64,000 bases of DNA from DASUAS01 sp963720765. Its GTDB lineage: Bacteria; Actinomycetota; Acidimicrobiia; IMCC26256; DASPTH01. A model generated the notes under the pieces. The model made no database searches and was not told the DNA's origin. It was given only the letters and a program-made list of their open reading frames with translations. Shown piece after piece: positions 35,069-42,889 of this stretch. Position numbers and translations under genes: made by a program. Numbering within the stretch: the stretch's first letter is position 1; the number at the start of each line of letters is the position of its first letter. The stretch is from positions 62,001 to 126,000 of the forward strand of contig CAVRGS010000002.1 of NCBI GenBank assembly GCA_963720765.1, read 5' to 3'.

Positions 35069-36171
35069 ATGTTCAACCCGAGTCGTCTTCAACTCGCGCG
35101 CACCCGTCGGGGATACACGAAGAGCTACGTCGCCAAGGTGGCTGAGCTGTCGACGCGGCAGCGTCTCGAACTACGAGAAGGGCACGCAGCAGCCCACCGT
35201 CGAGACACTCGCACGTCTCGCCAGTGAGCTGGGGTTCCCTGTTGCGTTCTTCCACCAGACCGACCTTGAGGTGATCAGTGAGCGTGCCGCGAGCTTCCGC
35301 TCGCTCGCCAGCATGACCGCCAGCAAGCGAGACCAGGCGCTGGGCGCCGGCACCCTTGCGCTCTTGGTCGACGAGTGGATCGAAGAACGGTTCAGCCGCC
35401 CGCCCTCGGATGTTCCCGACGCGGGAGAGCAACAACCCAGAGGAAGCTGCGGAGATCGTCAGAGCGGAGTGGGGCCTCGGGACCAAGTCCATCAAGAACA
35501 TGGTCCAGCTCCTTGAACTGCACGGGGTCCGCGTTTTCTCGCTCGATGAGCAAGGTCGAAGCGTCGATGCCTTCTCGTTCTGGCGAGAGGAGCGGCCCTA
35601 CGTGATGCTCAACACGCAGAAGTCCGCCGAGCACAGCCGCTTCGATGCTGCGCACGAACTCGGCCACCTTGTGCTGCACCGGGAAGGCGAACGAGGCCGC
35701 GACGCCGAGCACGAGGCCAATCAGTTCGCCTCGGCGTTCCTCATGCCTCGCTCGGCGGTGCTCGCAGCCGGTTTAGCCCACGTGACCTTGCCAACTCTTG
35801 TTTCCCGTAAGAGCGAGTGGAAGGTGTCTGTCGTTGCCCTCATCTATCGGCTCCACGCGATTGGCATCCTGAGCGACTGGCAGTACCGCAGCCTCTACAT
35901 CGAGGCGTCGAAGAAGGGATACCGCTCTCAGGAGCCTCGGCCCGCGGAGCGCGAGACCTCCCAGGTGTTGGACAAGGTGCTCGACCACCTCCGGAGCCAA
36001 GGCGTCTCGCGGCGTGAAATCGCTCGTTCCCTGAACCTTGAGCTTGAGGACCTCGACCGCCTGGTGTTCGGCCTCGTGATGCTCGCCCAGGACGGTGGGT
36101 CGTCCGAAAGTGGACTAGCAGCGCAAGGCGCGCCGCTGTCCGCGGCTGCGGCTCGTCGAGTAGGGCGATGA
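35069..36171 (+). CDS. XRE-family regulator with ImmA/IrrE metallopeptidase domain, frameshifted
   Basis: About 365 residues. An N-terminal XRE helix-turn-helix (MFNPSRLQLARTRRGYTKSY, then RVSNYEKGTQQPTVETLARL) precedes a helical linker. The ImmA/IrrE Zn-peptidase domain carries HExxH within RFDAAHELGHLVLHREGE and the downstream Glu-containing AEHEANQFASAFLMPRSAVL. One-base shifts lie near 35160, inside the DNA-binding domain, and near 35412 in the linker. Proteins of this type cleave repressors (ImmR, DdrO) or act as regulator-protease fusions controlling mobile elements and toxin-antitoxin operons. Its position as second gene of the defence operon makes it a candidate operon regulator. The stop is 28 nt before the DUF4917 gene. 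Confidence 0.85.
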
Positions 36172-36199
36172 ACGCCACGACCCACAACGAGCTGCACCC

Positions 36200-37228
36200 G
36201 TGAGCATCGACCTCCTCACGTTCGACGAGGCGCTGAGCGACTCTTCCGAGGTGGCCGACGAACCCCACCTGCTACTCGGCAACGGGTTCTCCATCTCCTG
36301 TCGGCGAGACGCCTTCAATTACGGCGCCCTTCTCGACGAGGCGACCTTCGACGCGGCGCAGGGCGACATCCGCGGTGTCTTCGAATTGGTGGGTACGACA
36401 GACTTCGAGCGGGTGATCGAGCTTCTCCGTATCGTGGCATGCTCGTCGACCGCTATGGATCAGGTTCGGACCTAGGCGACACGCTCCGTCACGACGCAGA
36501 GGCGGTCCGCGAGGCTCTCGCCGTCACCCTCGCTGCGCGTCACCCCGACCTGCCATTCGACATCACGACGGCTGAGTACACGGCGGCACGGACCTTCCTG
36601 CACCAGTTCCGCAAGATCTACACGCTCAACTACGACATGCTCCTGTACTGGGCAGTGATGCAGGAGATTGAGCCCGACGTGCCGACGAACGACGGCTTCA
36701 CGAATGGCGACGAACCCGATGCCGACTACGTGGTGTGGGAGCCGTACTTCGACTTCGGTGAGCAGCGACTCTTCTTCCTCCACGGCGGTCTGCACCTCTA
36801 CGACACCGGGCACGAGATTTCCAAGATCACTGGTCCGTACCGGCGTTCCCCTCGTCGACCAGATCCGAGATGCACTTGCAGTCGGTCGCTACCCGTTGAT
36901 CGTGACCGAGGGGAGCTCCCAGGAGAAGGAGGGCAAGATCCTCCACAACGCCTACCTCAACCATGCCATCCGGAGCTTCGCCAAGATCCAGAAGACGCTC
37001 TTCATCCACGGTCACTCGTTTGCCGCGAACGACCAGCACATCTTCCGTCGGATCGAGGAGGGGAAGCTCGATCGTCTCTACATAAGCGTGTACGGCGATC
37101 CTGACAGCGAGTCGAACCGCGGAGTCATCGCACGAGGGCAACGGATGGGCGGCAACTGTGTGGACCTCAGTCGCCGGCCGCTGACCGTGAAGTTCTACGA
37201 CGCCGAGAGCGCTCACGTTTGGGGATGA
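36200..37228 (+). CDS. DUF4917 family, SIR2-like protein, frameshifted
   Basis: About 340 residues. Motifs of the DUF4917 family: PHLLLGNGFSISCRRDAFNY, an NAD-binding-like GNGFSI loop; TTDFERVIELLR; KIYTLNYDMLLYWAVM; LFFLHGGLHLYDTG; and FIHGHSFAANDQHIFRRI. The overall order GNGxS...TLNYD...HG resembles SIR2-like proteins, several of which deplete NAD+ during phage infection. Frame shifts lie near 36435 and 36838. It starts at GTG 36200, and its stop lies 1 nt before the DarT start, the tightest junction in the operon. I infer a NAD-linked defence or effector role. It could instead be a non-catalytic NAD/ADP-ribose binder. Confidence 0.72.
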
Positions 37229-37229
37229 C

Positions 37230-37881
37230 GTGACCGACCGTCTCAACTTCACGCAGGGTCAGCTGTTCCACATGACGCTGATCGAGCGTCTGCCCGCGAT
37301 TCTCGCCGATGGGCGGCTGCTGTGCGACGCCGCGTTGGCCGAACTCGAGCTGCCTGGACAGTCGATCGCGCATGCACACATCAAGGACCGGCGACGACGG
37401 GTCGAGGTGCCCGTGCCTCCCGGCGGTGTCGTCGGTGACTACGTGCCCTTCTACCTTGCACCCCGGTCCCCGATGCTCGCCGCCAACCACTACGGCAACG
37501 TCGAAGGTCGCTCAGCGGGGCAGGATGGCATCGTCTACCTCGTGACCACGATCGACCGGGTCGCCTCCCTCGGTGACGTGGTGCTGACCAACAAGCACCC
37601 AGCGCTGGCGGCCGCAGTTCACGGACGACCTGTCACGGTTCCACGATCCGAGCTTCATCGACTGGGACGTCATGTTCGACCCATGGTTCACGCCGACCGA
37701 AACCGACACCGAACGACCGGAGCGCCGCCAGGCGGAGGCGCTCGTGCACCGAGAGGTGCCGCTCGACGCAATCATCGGGCTTGCTGCTCGAACTGCTGAC
37801 GAGCTGGCTACGGCTCGTGCCATTTGCGAACCGCATCATCCGGACTGGCACTTCAACGATCGACCAGACTGGTACTTCTGA
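37230..37881 (+). CDS. darT: DarT, DNA ADP-ribosyltransferase toxin (DUF4433), frameshifted
   Basis: A toxin of about 215 residues that ADP-ribosylates thymidine in single-stranded DNA with NAD+, blocking replication and restricting phage. Family features: N-terminal LFHMTLIERLPAILADGRLL with the NAD-binding His; GDYVPFYLAPRSPMLAANHY; the segment DDLSRFHDPSFIDWDVMFDP; and ERRQAEALVHREVPLDAIIG with the Glu of the catalytic region. A one-base insertion near 37620 (GCA-G-TTC) breaks the frame between these. GTG 37230 follows the DUF4917 stop by 1 nt. DarG follows 32 nt later behind a strong AAGGAGG ribosome-binding site, so antitoxin can be made in excess. Identification is strong from both motifs and context. 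Confidence 0.9.
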
Positions 37882-37913
37882 TGGAGCGCGATCGGTGAAG
37901 GAGGACCGTTGCG

Positions 37914-38997
37914 ATGACCATCCGCTACGAGCGCGGCGATCTCCTCGCCGCACCCGTCGAGGCCGTGGTCAACACGGTCAACACTCGCGGTGTGATGGGC
38001 AAGGGCATCGCGCTGCAGGTGAAACAGCGCTGGCCCGAGGTCGACCGCGCCTACAGGGCTGCCAGCAAGCGCGGCGAAGTCACCCTCGGCCATGTGCAAG
38101 TCGTCGAGCGGGGCGGGTTGGGCGATGGCCCGCGTTTCGTCATCAACTTCCCCACCAAGGATCACTGGCGCTCGCGCTCGAAGCTCAGCGACATCGAGGC
38201 GGGGCTGGTCGATCTGCACACGATGATCGAGAAGCTCGGCCTCCACTCGATCGCCATCCCTCCGCTCGGATGCGGCAACGGCGGACTCGACTGGGCTGAC
38301 GTCCGTCCCCTCATCGAAGCCGCGCTCGGCAGCCTCGACGGTGTCGACGTGGTCGTCTACCCGCCCGAGGGTGCGCCCGCGGCCGGCCACATGGTCGTCG
38401 GCATCCTCCGCGGCCCGGATGACCCCGACGCTTGCTGGGCTCGTTCGTCTCCTTGACGCCTACTGGGCCGACGTGCTCGGCATCACCGACATCGAAGTGC
38501 AGAAGCTCGCTTACTTCCTCGGGGTCCGCCGACCTGCACTCCAGCTCCACTTCGCGAAGGGTCCGTACGGGCCGTACTGCGAGGACCTTCAGTTCGTCCT
38601 CCAGCGAGCGGAGGGTCACTTCCTCAAGGGCTACGGCGACCGCAGCCGTCGGCCCTGGGAACCTGGTCCCCTCGAAGTGCTGCCAGGTGCCGTCGACGTG
38701 GCCAACCAACTCGTGCGAACCGAGCCTGCGTTCGATGACGACCTCCGAGCCGTTGCCGAACTGCTCGACGGCTTCGAAGGAGCATGGGGCCTCGAGTTGC
38801 TCAGCACGGTCCATTGGGTAGCCACGGAACCCGACGGCGCGACCGATCCGGGCAGTGCTCGGGAGCGGATCAGCACTTGGAGCACCCGGAAGAACCGGCT
38901 GTTCCCCGAGCCCGACGTCGAGGACGCGTGGAACCACCTGGCCAGCCGCGGCTGGCTCGACGCACCGGCCCGGGCTCCCGAACTCTTCGAGGCCTGA
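37914..38997 (+). CDS. darG: DarG, macrodomain antitoxin, frameshifted
   Basis: About 360 residues. The N-terminal macrodomain (residues about 1-155) has EAVVNTVNTRGVMGKGIALQ with the conserved N and GKG loop, and LHSIAIPPLGCGNGGLDW. It removes ADP-ribose from DNA, reversing DarT. The C-terminal part (MTPTLAGLVRLLDAYWADVL, DIEVQKLAYFLGVRRPALQL, FAKGPYGPYCEDLQFVLQRA) matches the DarG domain that binds and blocks DarT. A frame change near 38415 separates the two. An ATG at 38414 starts the second part, so it could also be made as a separate polypeptide. Since DarG is normally continuous, an indel is the likelier explanation. AAGGAGG lies 8 nt before the ATG. Confidence 0.92.
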
Positions 38998-39022
38998 CGG
39001 CGAGCGTCACACCGGCCGGGTC

Positions 39023-39524
39023 ATGTTCACGATCCACGCCACGAAGAAGCTCCGCGATCGTGTGAAGGCGCCGCTCACTGATCCGGTCGAGACGCCATCG
39101 ACGGCGCTCGACAACTGGTACTCCACCGCGTCGTTCTGGAAGCCGCAGGTCGCGCTGTTCGTGAACGAGGCGACTCTGGTCCCGGTGCTCGTGCCGCTCG
39201 CACCCGCCAAGACGCTGGCCGCGCGGTTCCCTGTCCACCTCGAGACGGTGCTGAACGCGCTCGGCATCGATCCTCGCTTCGTTGCGGCCGAGGTGGCTGC
39301 GACAGTGGGTCCGCGGCTGGGCGAAGACGGCGAACCGCAGCGTCGTCGGCATCATGAACGAGTTCAGCTACCTCGCCGAGTTCGACCAGGCCCACGAGCG
39401 CAGTGATGGTCTCGTGGCGCTCGCGGTCCGCCTCGCCGGGACGCCGTGCAGCCCGCTCTACAAGCGCCACACCTTCCCCGACCGCGAGCTGGCCGCGCTC
39501 GTTGCCGCGCAACTGCCCAAGTAG
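39023..39524 (+). CDS. DUF6933-like protein, frameshifted
   Basis: About 165 residues. An N-terminal FTIHATKKLRDRVKAPLTDP and ALDNWYSTASFWKPQVALFV match the pattern CTKKL.D......L..W......w.....vlfvN. The C-terminal ANRSVVGIMNEFSYLAEF continues it after a one-base insertion near 39320. Such DUF6933 proteins are small, cytosolic and of unknown function. It is the last gene of the island operon, 25 nt after darG, which suggests a functional link with the toxin-antitoxin module or an added defence role. No catalytic residues are obvious. Confidence 0.6.
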
Positions 39525-39560
39525 TCCTACGCGACGGGCTCGACCTTTCTAACGGTCCCC

Positions 39561-40264
39561 TCACCCGCGCGAAGTCCTGCCCGGACCTCGCCGCTGGTGA
39601 GAGGCGCGAACCTTCCACAAGGTCTCCAGACGGCAACCAGAGATGCGCCGGCGAGCTGGTGCGCGGACGCGATGTCGAAGGGCCGCGCTTCCGGTTACAC
39701 ATTGCGCGCTACGAAGCGAATTGCTGGCGTACACGAGCACCGGCGACACCGCGAACGCGAGTAAGGGGACGATGCTCGGACCGTCGGTCTCGTCGAATAC
39801 CACGACGAGTTCGTCGATCCTGCCGCTGGAGCGGCCGATCGCGATTTCCGCACGGTCGAAGGCCAACGCGCCGTGCTTCGCCATGAGTGAGCGCAACTCG
39901 CGAAGACCCGTGATGCGCTCAAGCTCTTCGACGGTGACGTCGTGAGCGGTCACGCGGGTCCGGCCCTCGCCAGCACCCGGGGCGCGCACCCGCATGTAGT
40001 TGCGGTGATCGGGGCGTTCCTTGATGCCGAAGCGCATGCGCTCAACGAGCGCGTCCCCAAGTCTCCGCTGAGTCAAGACGGCTGACCGCCGCGATCCGGC
40101 GCTCCCCGGGCAACTCCTGGTCCGCCACCTCGAGGCAGAAGCTAGCCCCGGTGAGCCGGTATCGGCGTTCCTTAGCGACGACGAGTTGTCTGGCGCCAAA
40201 GGGGGAGACCTCGCGGCTCGCCGTCGGCCAGTCGCTCGATGGTGACATCGCCGATCGTGACCAT
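39561..40264 (-). CDS. Uncharacterised island protein, frameshifted
   Basis: Pieces in different frames form a plausible protein of about 190-230 residues: MVTIGDVTIERLADGEPR, then VSPFGARQLVVAKERRYRLT, then RVRAPGAGEGRTRVTAHDVT, VEELERITGLRELRSLMAKH and ELVVVFDETDGPSIVPLLAF. Shifts lie near 40210 and 40060. The C-terminus is uncertain because the last in-frame ~40 residues are low-complexity. No family is recognised. It is the only minus-strand gene in the right half of the island and diverges from the small gene at 40380. Confidence 0.4.
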
Positions 40265-40379
40265 CGATCATCCTCCGGGATTCACGTCTCGGGCATGATC
40301 TACCACGTGTCGTCCGCGTCCTCGGAACTGGCCGTGACCTCGGCAAGCCACGCCCCATGAGTCGTGTACGCTGCCGCGC

Positions 40380-40766
40380 ATGGCGACCCGATACTTGCTC
40401 GTGATGTCGGATAACCTGCAGGGTCTCCCCCTGCTCACCGGCGTGATCGCCGCGGAGGACGCACCCACGGGTGTGAGCGGCGAAGGTGTTGTTGGCGAAG
40501 GGCCGCCGGCGCCGCCGGCCGCGTCGATGGCTGCCCTCGAGCTGTTGCGGAGCTTGCCTGACGCCGGCACGGCCCGCAGCATCGAGTGGCTGACTGGCCT
40601 CGCTGGCGTGACCAACGGTGGGGCTCGCGTGGTGGGCCCTTGGACCTGGGATGCCGAACTGCGTGACGTGATCCACTGGGCGATGGACCGTGCGGAGCTC
40701 ACGGCTCGCACCGTGGTGCTGGTGCGCGACGGTGCGGTGAGGCGCTACCCGGCAGACGACTCGTAG
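40380..40766 (+). CDS. Small uncharacterised island protein
   Basis: A 128-residue protein starting MATRYLLVMSDNLQGLPLLT. A Gly/Pro/Ala-rich linker (EGVVGEGPPAPPAASMAALE) precedes a helical C-terminal part (WDAELRDVIHWAMDRAELTA, ending VLVRDGAVRRYPADDS). No known domain. It is the last gene before the right att site and shows coding-type third-position bias. The function cannot be inferred. Confidence 0.5.
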   Translation: MATRYLLVMSDNLQGLPLLTGVIAAEDAPTGVSGEGVVGEGPPAPPAASMAALELLRSLPDAGTARSIEWLTGLAGVTNGGARVVGPWTWDAELRDVIHWAMDRAELTARTVVLVRDGAVRRYPADDS

Positions 40767-40805
40767 TCCTCAGCAGGTTGAACTCCCACCCGATGACGGG
40801 CTTGG

Positions 40806-40837
40806 CTTCTAACGGATCTTCTAACGGACCGGCCGAG
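40806..40837 (+). repeat. att-proximal short repeats
   Basis: Two copies of CTTCTAACGGA, 12 bp apart (40806 and 40818), run into GGACCGGCCGAG (40826-40837). TTCTAACGG also occurs at 39547 and TTCTAACAG at 30047. GGACCGGCCGAG recurs exactly at 30023-30034 beside the left att. These are candidate recombination accessory sites. Confidence 0.5.
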
Positions 40838-40955
40838 ACACGATGTGACGGTGGGGTACGGACCGGCATGGGCCTGGTGCCAGAACCCGCGAAACCCCAG
40901 GTAGGACATGGTCTGAGCAGGGCGAACACGACCCGCGAGAAGCCCGAGCATCCCG

Positions 40956-41000
40956 CTACGGATCAGAAGGTTGGGGGTTCGAATCCCTCCGAGCGCGCTG
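40956..41000 (+). repeat. Right attachment site (direct repeat copy 2)
   Basis: Perfect 45-bp copy of 29921-29965. The preceding bases do not complete the anticodon stem or the 5' half of the tRNA, so this is not a functional tRNA gene. Confidence 0.9.
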
Positions 41001-41015
41001 CTCCTCGCGAGGGTT

Positions 41016-41037
41016 CCGCGTCCTTCTCGTGACGCGG
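41016..41037 (+). terminator. Hairpin after the right att, probable original tRNA terminator
   Basis: A 7-bp stem (CCGCGTC/GACGCGG) with an 8-nt loop, followed by TTCTTG. Before integration this would have followed tRNA-Arg directly. The remaining ~250 nt to the next gene show nothing else clear. Confidence 0.45.
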
Positions 41038-41290
41038 TTCTTGCGTGCGGTTCGGCCCGACACGTGGAGAGCCGGGTGGAGTGTCCGAAGCCCGAACAGG
41101 TCGCGACCTCCTCGGTGCAGCAGACCCGCGGGCACTGCCCTTGCGCTGATGTGCGCGATGGCCCGTGGGATCGGCGGACTCGGTGTTCGCGCGGTGGGTC
41201 TTCCTCTCCTCCGCGCGCGTTGCACTCCTCGAGCGAGCGCCGCAGAGTCGAGAACCTTGATTCTGGAACTGCTTTGCTAGTGTCTGGGAG

Positions 41291-41743
41291 GTGCTGGACA
41301 CTCCCGAGACGCCCGTCGAACCCCGAGCCGTCGAACCCCGAGCCGCCGAACCCCGAGCCGCCGAATCCGGGGTCGACATCCGCCGGGTGGGTGACGTGCA
41401 GGTCGTGGCCCACTCAGACGGCTACTCGGTCACGATCCAGTTGGACGCGTCGCCGCCGGATGCCGACTGGGTGAAGCTGTTCGAGCATCCCCCCGTGCTC
41501 GTGCTCACGCCGCCGGCGCGCCGGCCGGCGATCTCCGACGCCACCATCGAGATCCTCGTCCGGAACGAGGAGCAGATGAGCGCGAGCGTGCAGTACGCGG
41601 AGCTCGCGGTCGCCGAAGCGAACCGGGTGTACAACGACGAGGTCCTGCCCCGCCGCGAGCGACACCAGCGGATTCGCGACGCCGCGCGCACGCAGGATGA
41701 CGTCGGACTCGACGCCATGTCACGCGCGGCGAACGCACTCTGA
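41291..41743 (+). CDS. Uncharacterised protein with EPRAA repeats
   Basis: A 150-residue protein starting at GTG. The N-terminus has an in-frame 15-bp tandem repeat encoding EPRAV/EPRAA (about residues 10-25). Then comes a small beta region (VQVVAHSDGYSVTIQLDASP) and a helical C-terminal half (NEEQMSASVQYAELAVAEAN, RRERHQRIRDAARTQDDVGL). No family is recognised. It is the first chromosomal gene right of the island and is convergent with three tiny genes, 4 nt apart. Confidence 0.55.
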   Translation: MLDTPETPVEPRAVEPRAAEPRAAESGVDIRRVGDVQVVAHSDGYSVTIQLDASPPDADWVKLFEHPPVLVLTPPARRPAISDATIEILVRNEEQMSASVQYAELAVAEANRVYNDEVLPRRERHQRIRDAARTQDDVGLDAMSRAANAL

Positions 41744-41747
41744 CGGC

Positions 41748-41930
41748 TCAGGCGCCGTCGATGCCCGGTGGCCCTGCGCTGCGCTGGGGGGTCGACACCA
41801 TGCCGAGCTCTTCCAGCTTCGACCACCGCTTGTCGTCTCGCTCGAGGTAGCAGGTCGCCTGCCAGAGCGGCAGCCACACGGTGCGGGCGAACGGACTGTG
41901 GTAGCGGACGCGGCCGCGGTGGTCGCTCAC
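41748..41930 (-). CDS. Tiny protein, third gene of an overlapping trio
   Basis: 60 residues, from a GTG whose GTGA overlaps the preceding gene's stop. The core is RYHSPFARTVWLPLWQATCY and RDDKRWSKLEELGM. It is rich in aromatic residues, with no known domain. The overlapping arrangement and shared codon bias support it as a real gene. The last ~12 residues are Pro/Gly-rich. Confidence 0.5.
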   Translation of the reverse strand: MSDHRGRVRYHSPFARTVWLPLWQATCYLERDDKRWSKLEELGMVSTPQRSAGPPGIDGA

Positions 41931-42106
41931 GACGGGACTCTGACGGGAGCGTTCTCGCGCAACACGGACAGCAACTCGCCGAGTCGATCGTCGATGGCCA
42001 GCAGGGCGTGCACCTGGGCGGCCGTGAACAACTGCTCGGCCGACAGCACGGGGTTGCGCTGCGCGTTGGCGAGCGACGCCTCGGCCGCGTCGCGGTGGTC
42101 GCTCAT
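41927..42106 (-). CDS. Tiny helical protein, second gene of an overlapping trio
   Basis: 59 residues, ATG at 42106 overlapping the upstream stop (ATGA). It reads MSDHRDAAEASLANAQRNPV and then AAQVHALLAIDDRLGELLSV, an amphipathic helix pair. Short actinobacterial proteins with this Q-V-H-A-x-L-A helix are common but uncharacterised. It is translationally coupled to both neighbours. Confidence 0.55.
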   Translation of the reverse strand: MSDHRDAAEASLANAQRNPVLSAEQLFTAAQVHALLAIDDRLGELLSVLRENAPVRVPS

Positions 42107-42354
42107 GCCGCACCGCCGACGCGCGAAGGACGCAGGCGATCCAGGCCGGAGAGCCCGGCGGCGCGCACGTTGGCGGATGCATCCGCGGGTTGCTCCGCCG
42201 TGTAGGTGTTGAGCGCCTTGAGTGCAGTCGTCGCGGCGAAATCGTCGGAGTGGCGAGACAGTCGATCGAGGAGCACTCGTCGAGCCGCGTCGAGGTCGTC
42301 GGTGCGCACGGTGGCCGCGTCGAGGGCGAGATCGAGGTCGCGGCGATCGGTCAT
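42103..42354 (-). CDS. Small helical protein, first gene of an overlapping trio
   Basis: 83 residues beginning MTDRRDLDLALDAATVRTDD and continuing as helices (ARRVLLDRLSRHSDDFAATT, ALKALNTYTAEQ). No domain recognised. It starts the trio. Its upstream region is AT-rich compared with the surroundings and shared with the divergent winged-helix gene, so that regulator may control it. Confidence 0.55.
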   Translation of the reverse strand: MTDRRDLDLALDAATVRTDDLDAARRVLLDRLSRHSDDFAATTALKALNTYTAEQPADASANVRAAGLSGLDRLRPSRVGGAA

Positions 42355-42387
42355 GCACTCTACAGTAGCACTGAATCTCTAGAAAAA

Positions 42388-42397
42388 ACTTGCAAGT
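42388..42397. promoter_or_regulatory. 10-bp palindrome ACTTGCAAGT in a divergent promoter region
   Basis: A perfect dyad lying in the 67-nt, unusually AT-rich gap (AGAAAAAACTT) between the tiny-gene trio and the winged-helix gene. It is a likely operator for that regulator. It resembles the half-sites of the MarR dyad at 23672 (TGCAA). Confidence 0.4.
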
Positions 42398-42421
42398 GAA
42401 GAAGGTCGTTGCTGGTTCCCG

Positions 42422-42769
42422 ATGACTACCATCCCGTCGATGCCGGCCTGGCACTTCCTCACCAATCACGCCCGGGTGCTGCTCTGCATCGCGCGCGATC
42501 CCGGGGTTCGTCTCCGCGAGATCGCGGCGGCGCTCGACATCACCGAACGAACCGCGTTCGGTGTCGTCGCCGACCTCACCGAAGCCGGGTACGTGATCAA
42601 AGAGCGCGACGGCCGACGCAACCGCTACGAGATCCAGCACCACCTGCCGCTGCCCGAGCCGGCGAGCGAAGAGCGCACCATCGGCGAGCTGCTCGAGCTC
42701 CTCGGAGGACGTGACGTGCGGCGGACCGTCCGCCCCGAGCGCACGACCCCGCGGAGCGCCCGCACCTGA
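42422..42769 (+). CDS. Winged-helix transcriptional regulator (MarR/ArsR-like)
   Basis: 115 residues. The helix-turn-helix is RLREIAAALDITERTAFGVV, and the wing is DLTEAGYVIKERDGRRNRYE. A short C-terminal helix (TIGELLELLGG) follows, with a basic tail. It resembles minimal MarR/TrmB-like regulators. No metal-binding Cys cluster is visible. It is divergent from the tiny-gene trio, with a 10-bp palindrome between, and upstream of the ZIP transporter by 120 nt. Confidence 0.8.
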   Translation: MTTIPSMPAWHFLTNHARVLLCIARDPGVRLREIAAALDITERTAFGVVADLTEAGYVIKERDGRRNRYEIQHHLPLPEPASEERTIGELLELLGGRDVRRTVRPERTTPRSART

Positions 42770-42854
42770 CTGCGGCATCGCCCGACCCCGCGGCCACGAC
42801 GGTTCCGGCGACGACGCGGTGGTGCGAGCTGCCGCGGTGACGACCTGCTTCGGT

Positions 42855-42866
42855 AAGGTGCACCTT
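42855..42866. promoter_or_regulatory. Perfect 12-bp palindrome AAGGTGCACCTT upstream of the ZIP gene
   Basis: It lies 23 nt before the GTG start of the ZIP transporter. Sequence and position suit a metal-responsive repressor; the AGGT...ACCT core loosely resembles DtxR/IdeR- or MntR-type boxes. The assignment to a family is a guess. Confidence 0.45.
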
Positions 42867-42889
42867 CCCCCTCGCCGAGAGGTCATCAC

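Larger units (their letters stand above)
29921..41000. mobile_element. Genomic island integrated at tRNA-Arg(ACG), about 11.0 kb
   Basis: The region between two perfect 45-bp repeats of the tRNA 3' half contains a tyrosine integrase, an IS110-family element and accessory genes, and lacks core genes. The intact tRNA lies at the left end. The right copy is only the 3' half. Cargo includes a PD-(D/E)XK-like protein, XRE-ImmA, a DUF4917 SIR2-like protein, DarT-DarG and a DUF6933 protein, a defence-island profile. No conjugation or replication gene is seen, so it is an integrative island that would depend on another element for transfer. Confidence 0.88.

Noticed and set aside
38414..38997. Separate antitoxin-domain gene downstream of a short macrodomain gene
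   Set aside because: Possible, but DarG is normally one protein and nearby genes show the same one-base shifts, so a frameshift is more likely.
40956..41000. Second tRNA-Arg gene
   Set aside because: Only the 3' half is present. The 5' acceptor, D-arm and 5' anticodon stem are missing, so it is the att repeat.
41029..41280. Small plus-strand gene after the right att
   Set aside because: 83 residues with Arg/Leu-rich shadow composition, no ribosome-binding site and no domain.
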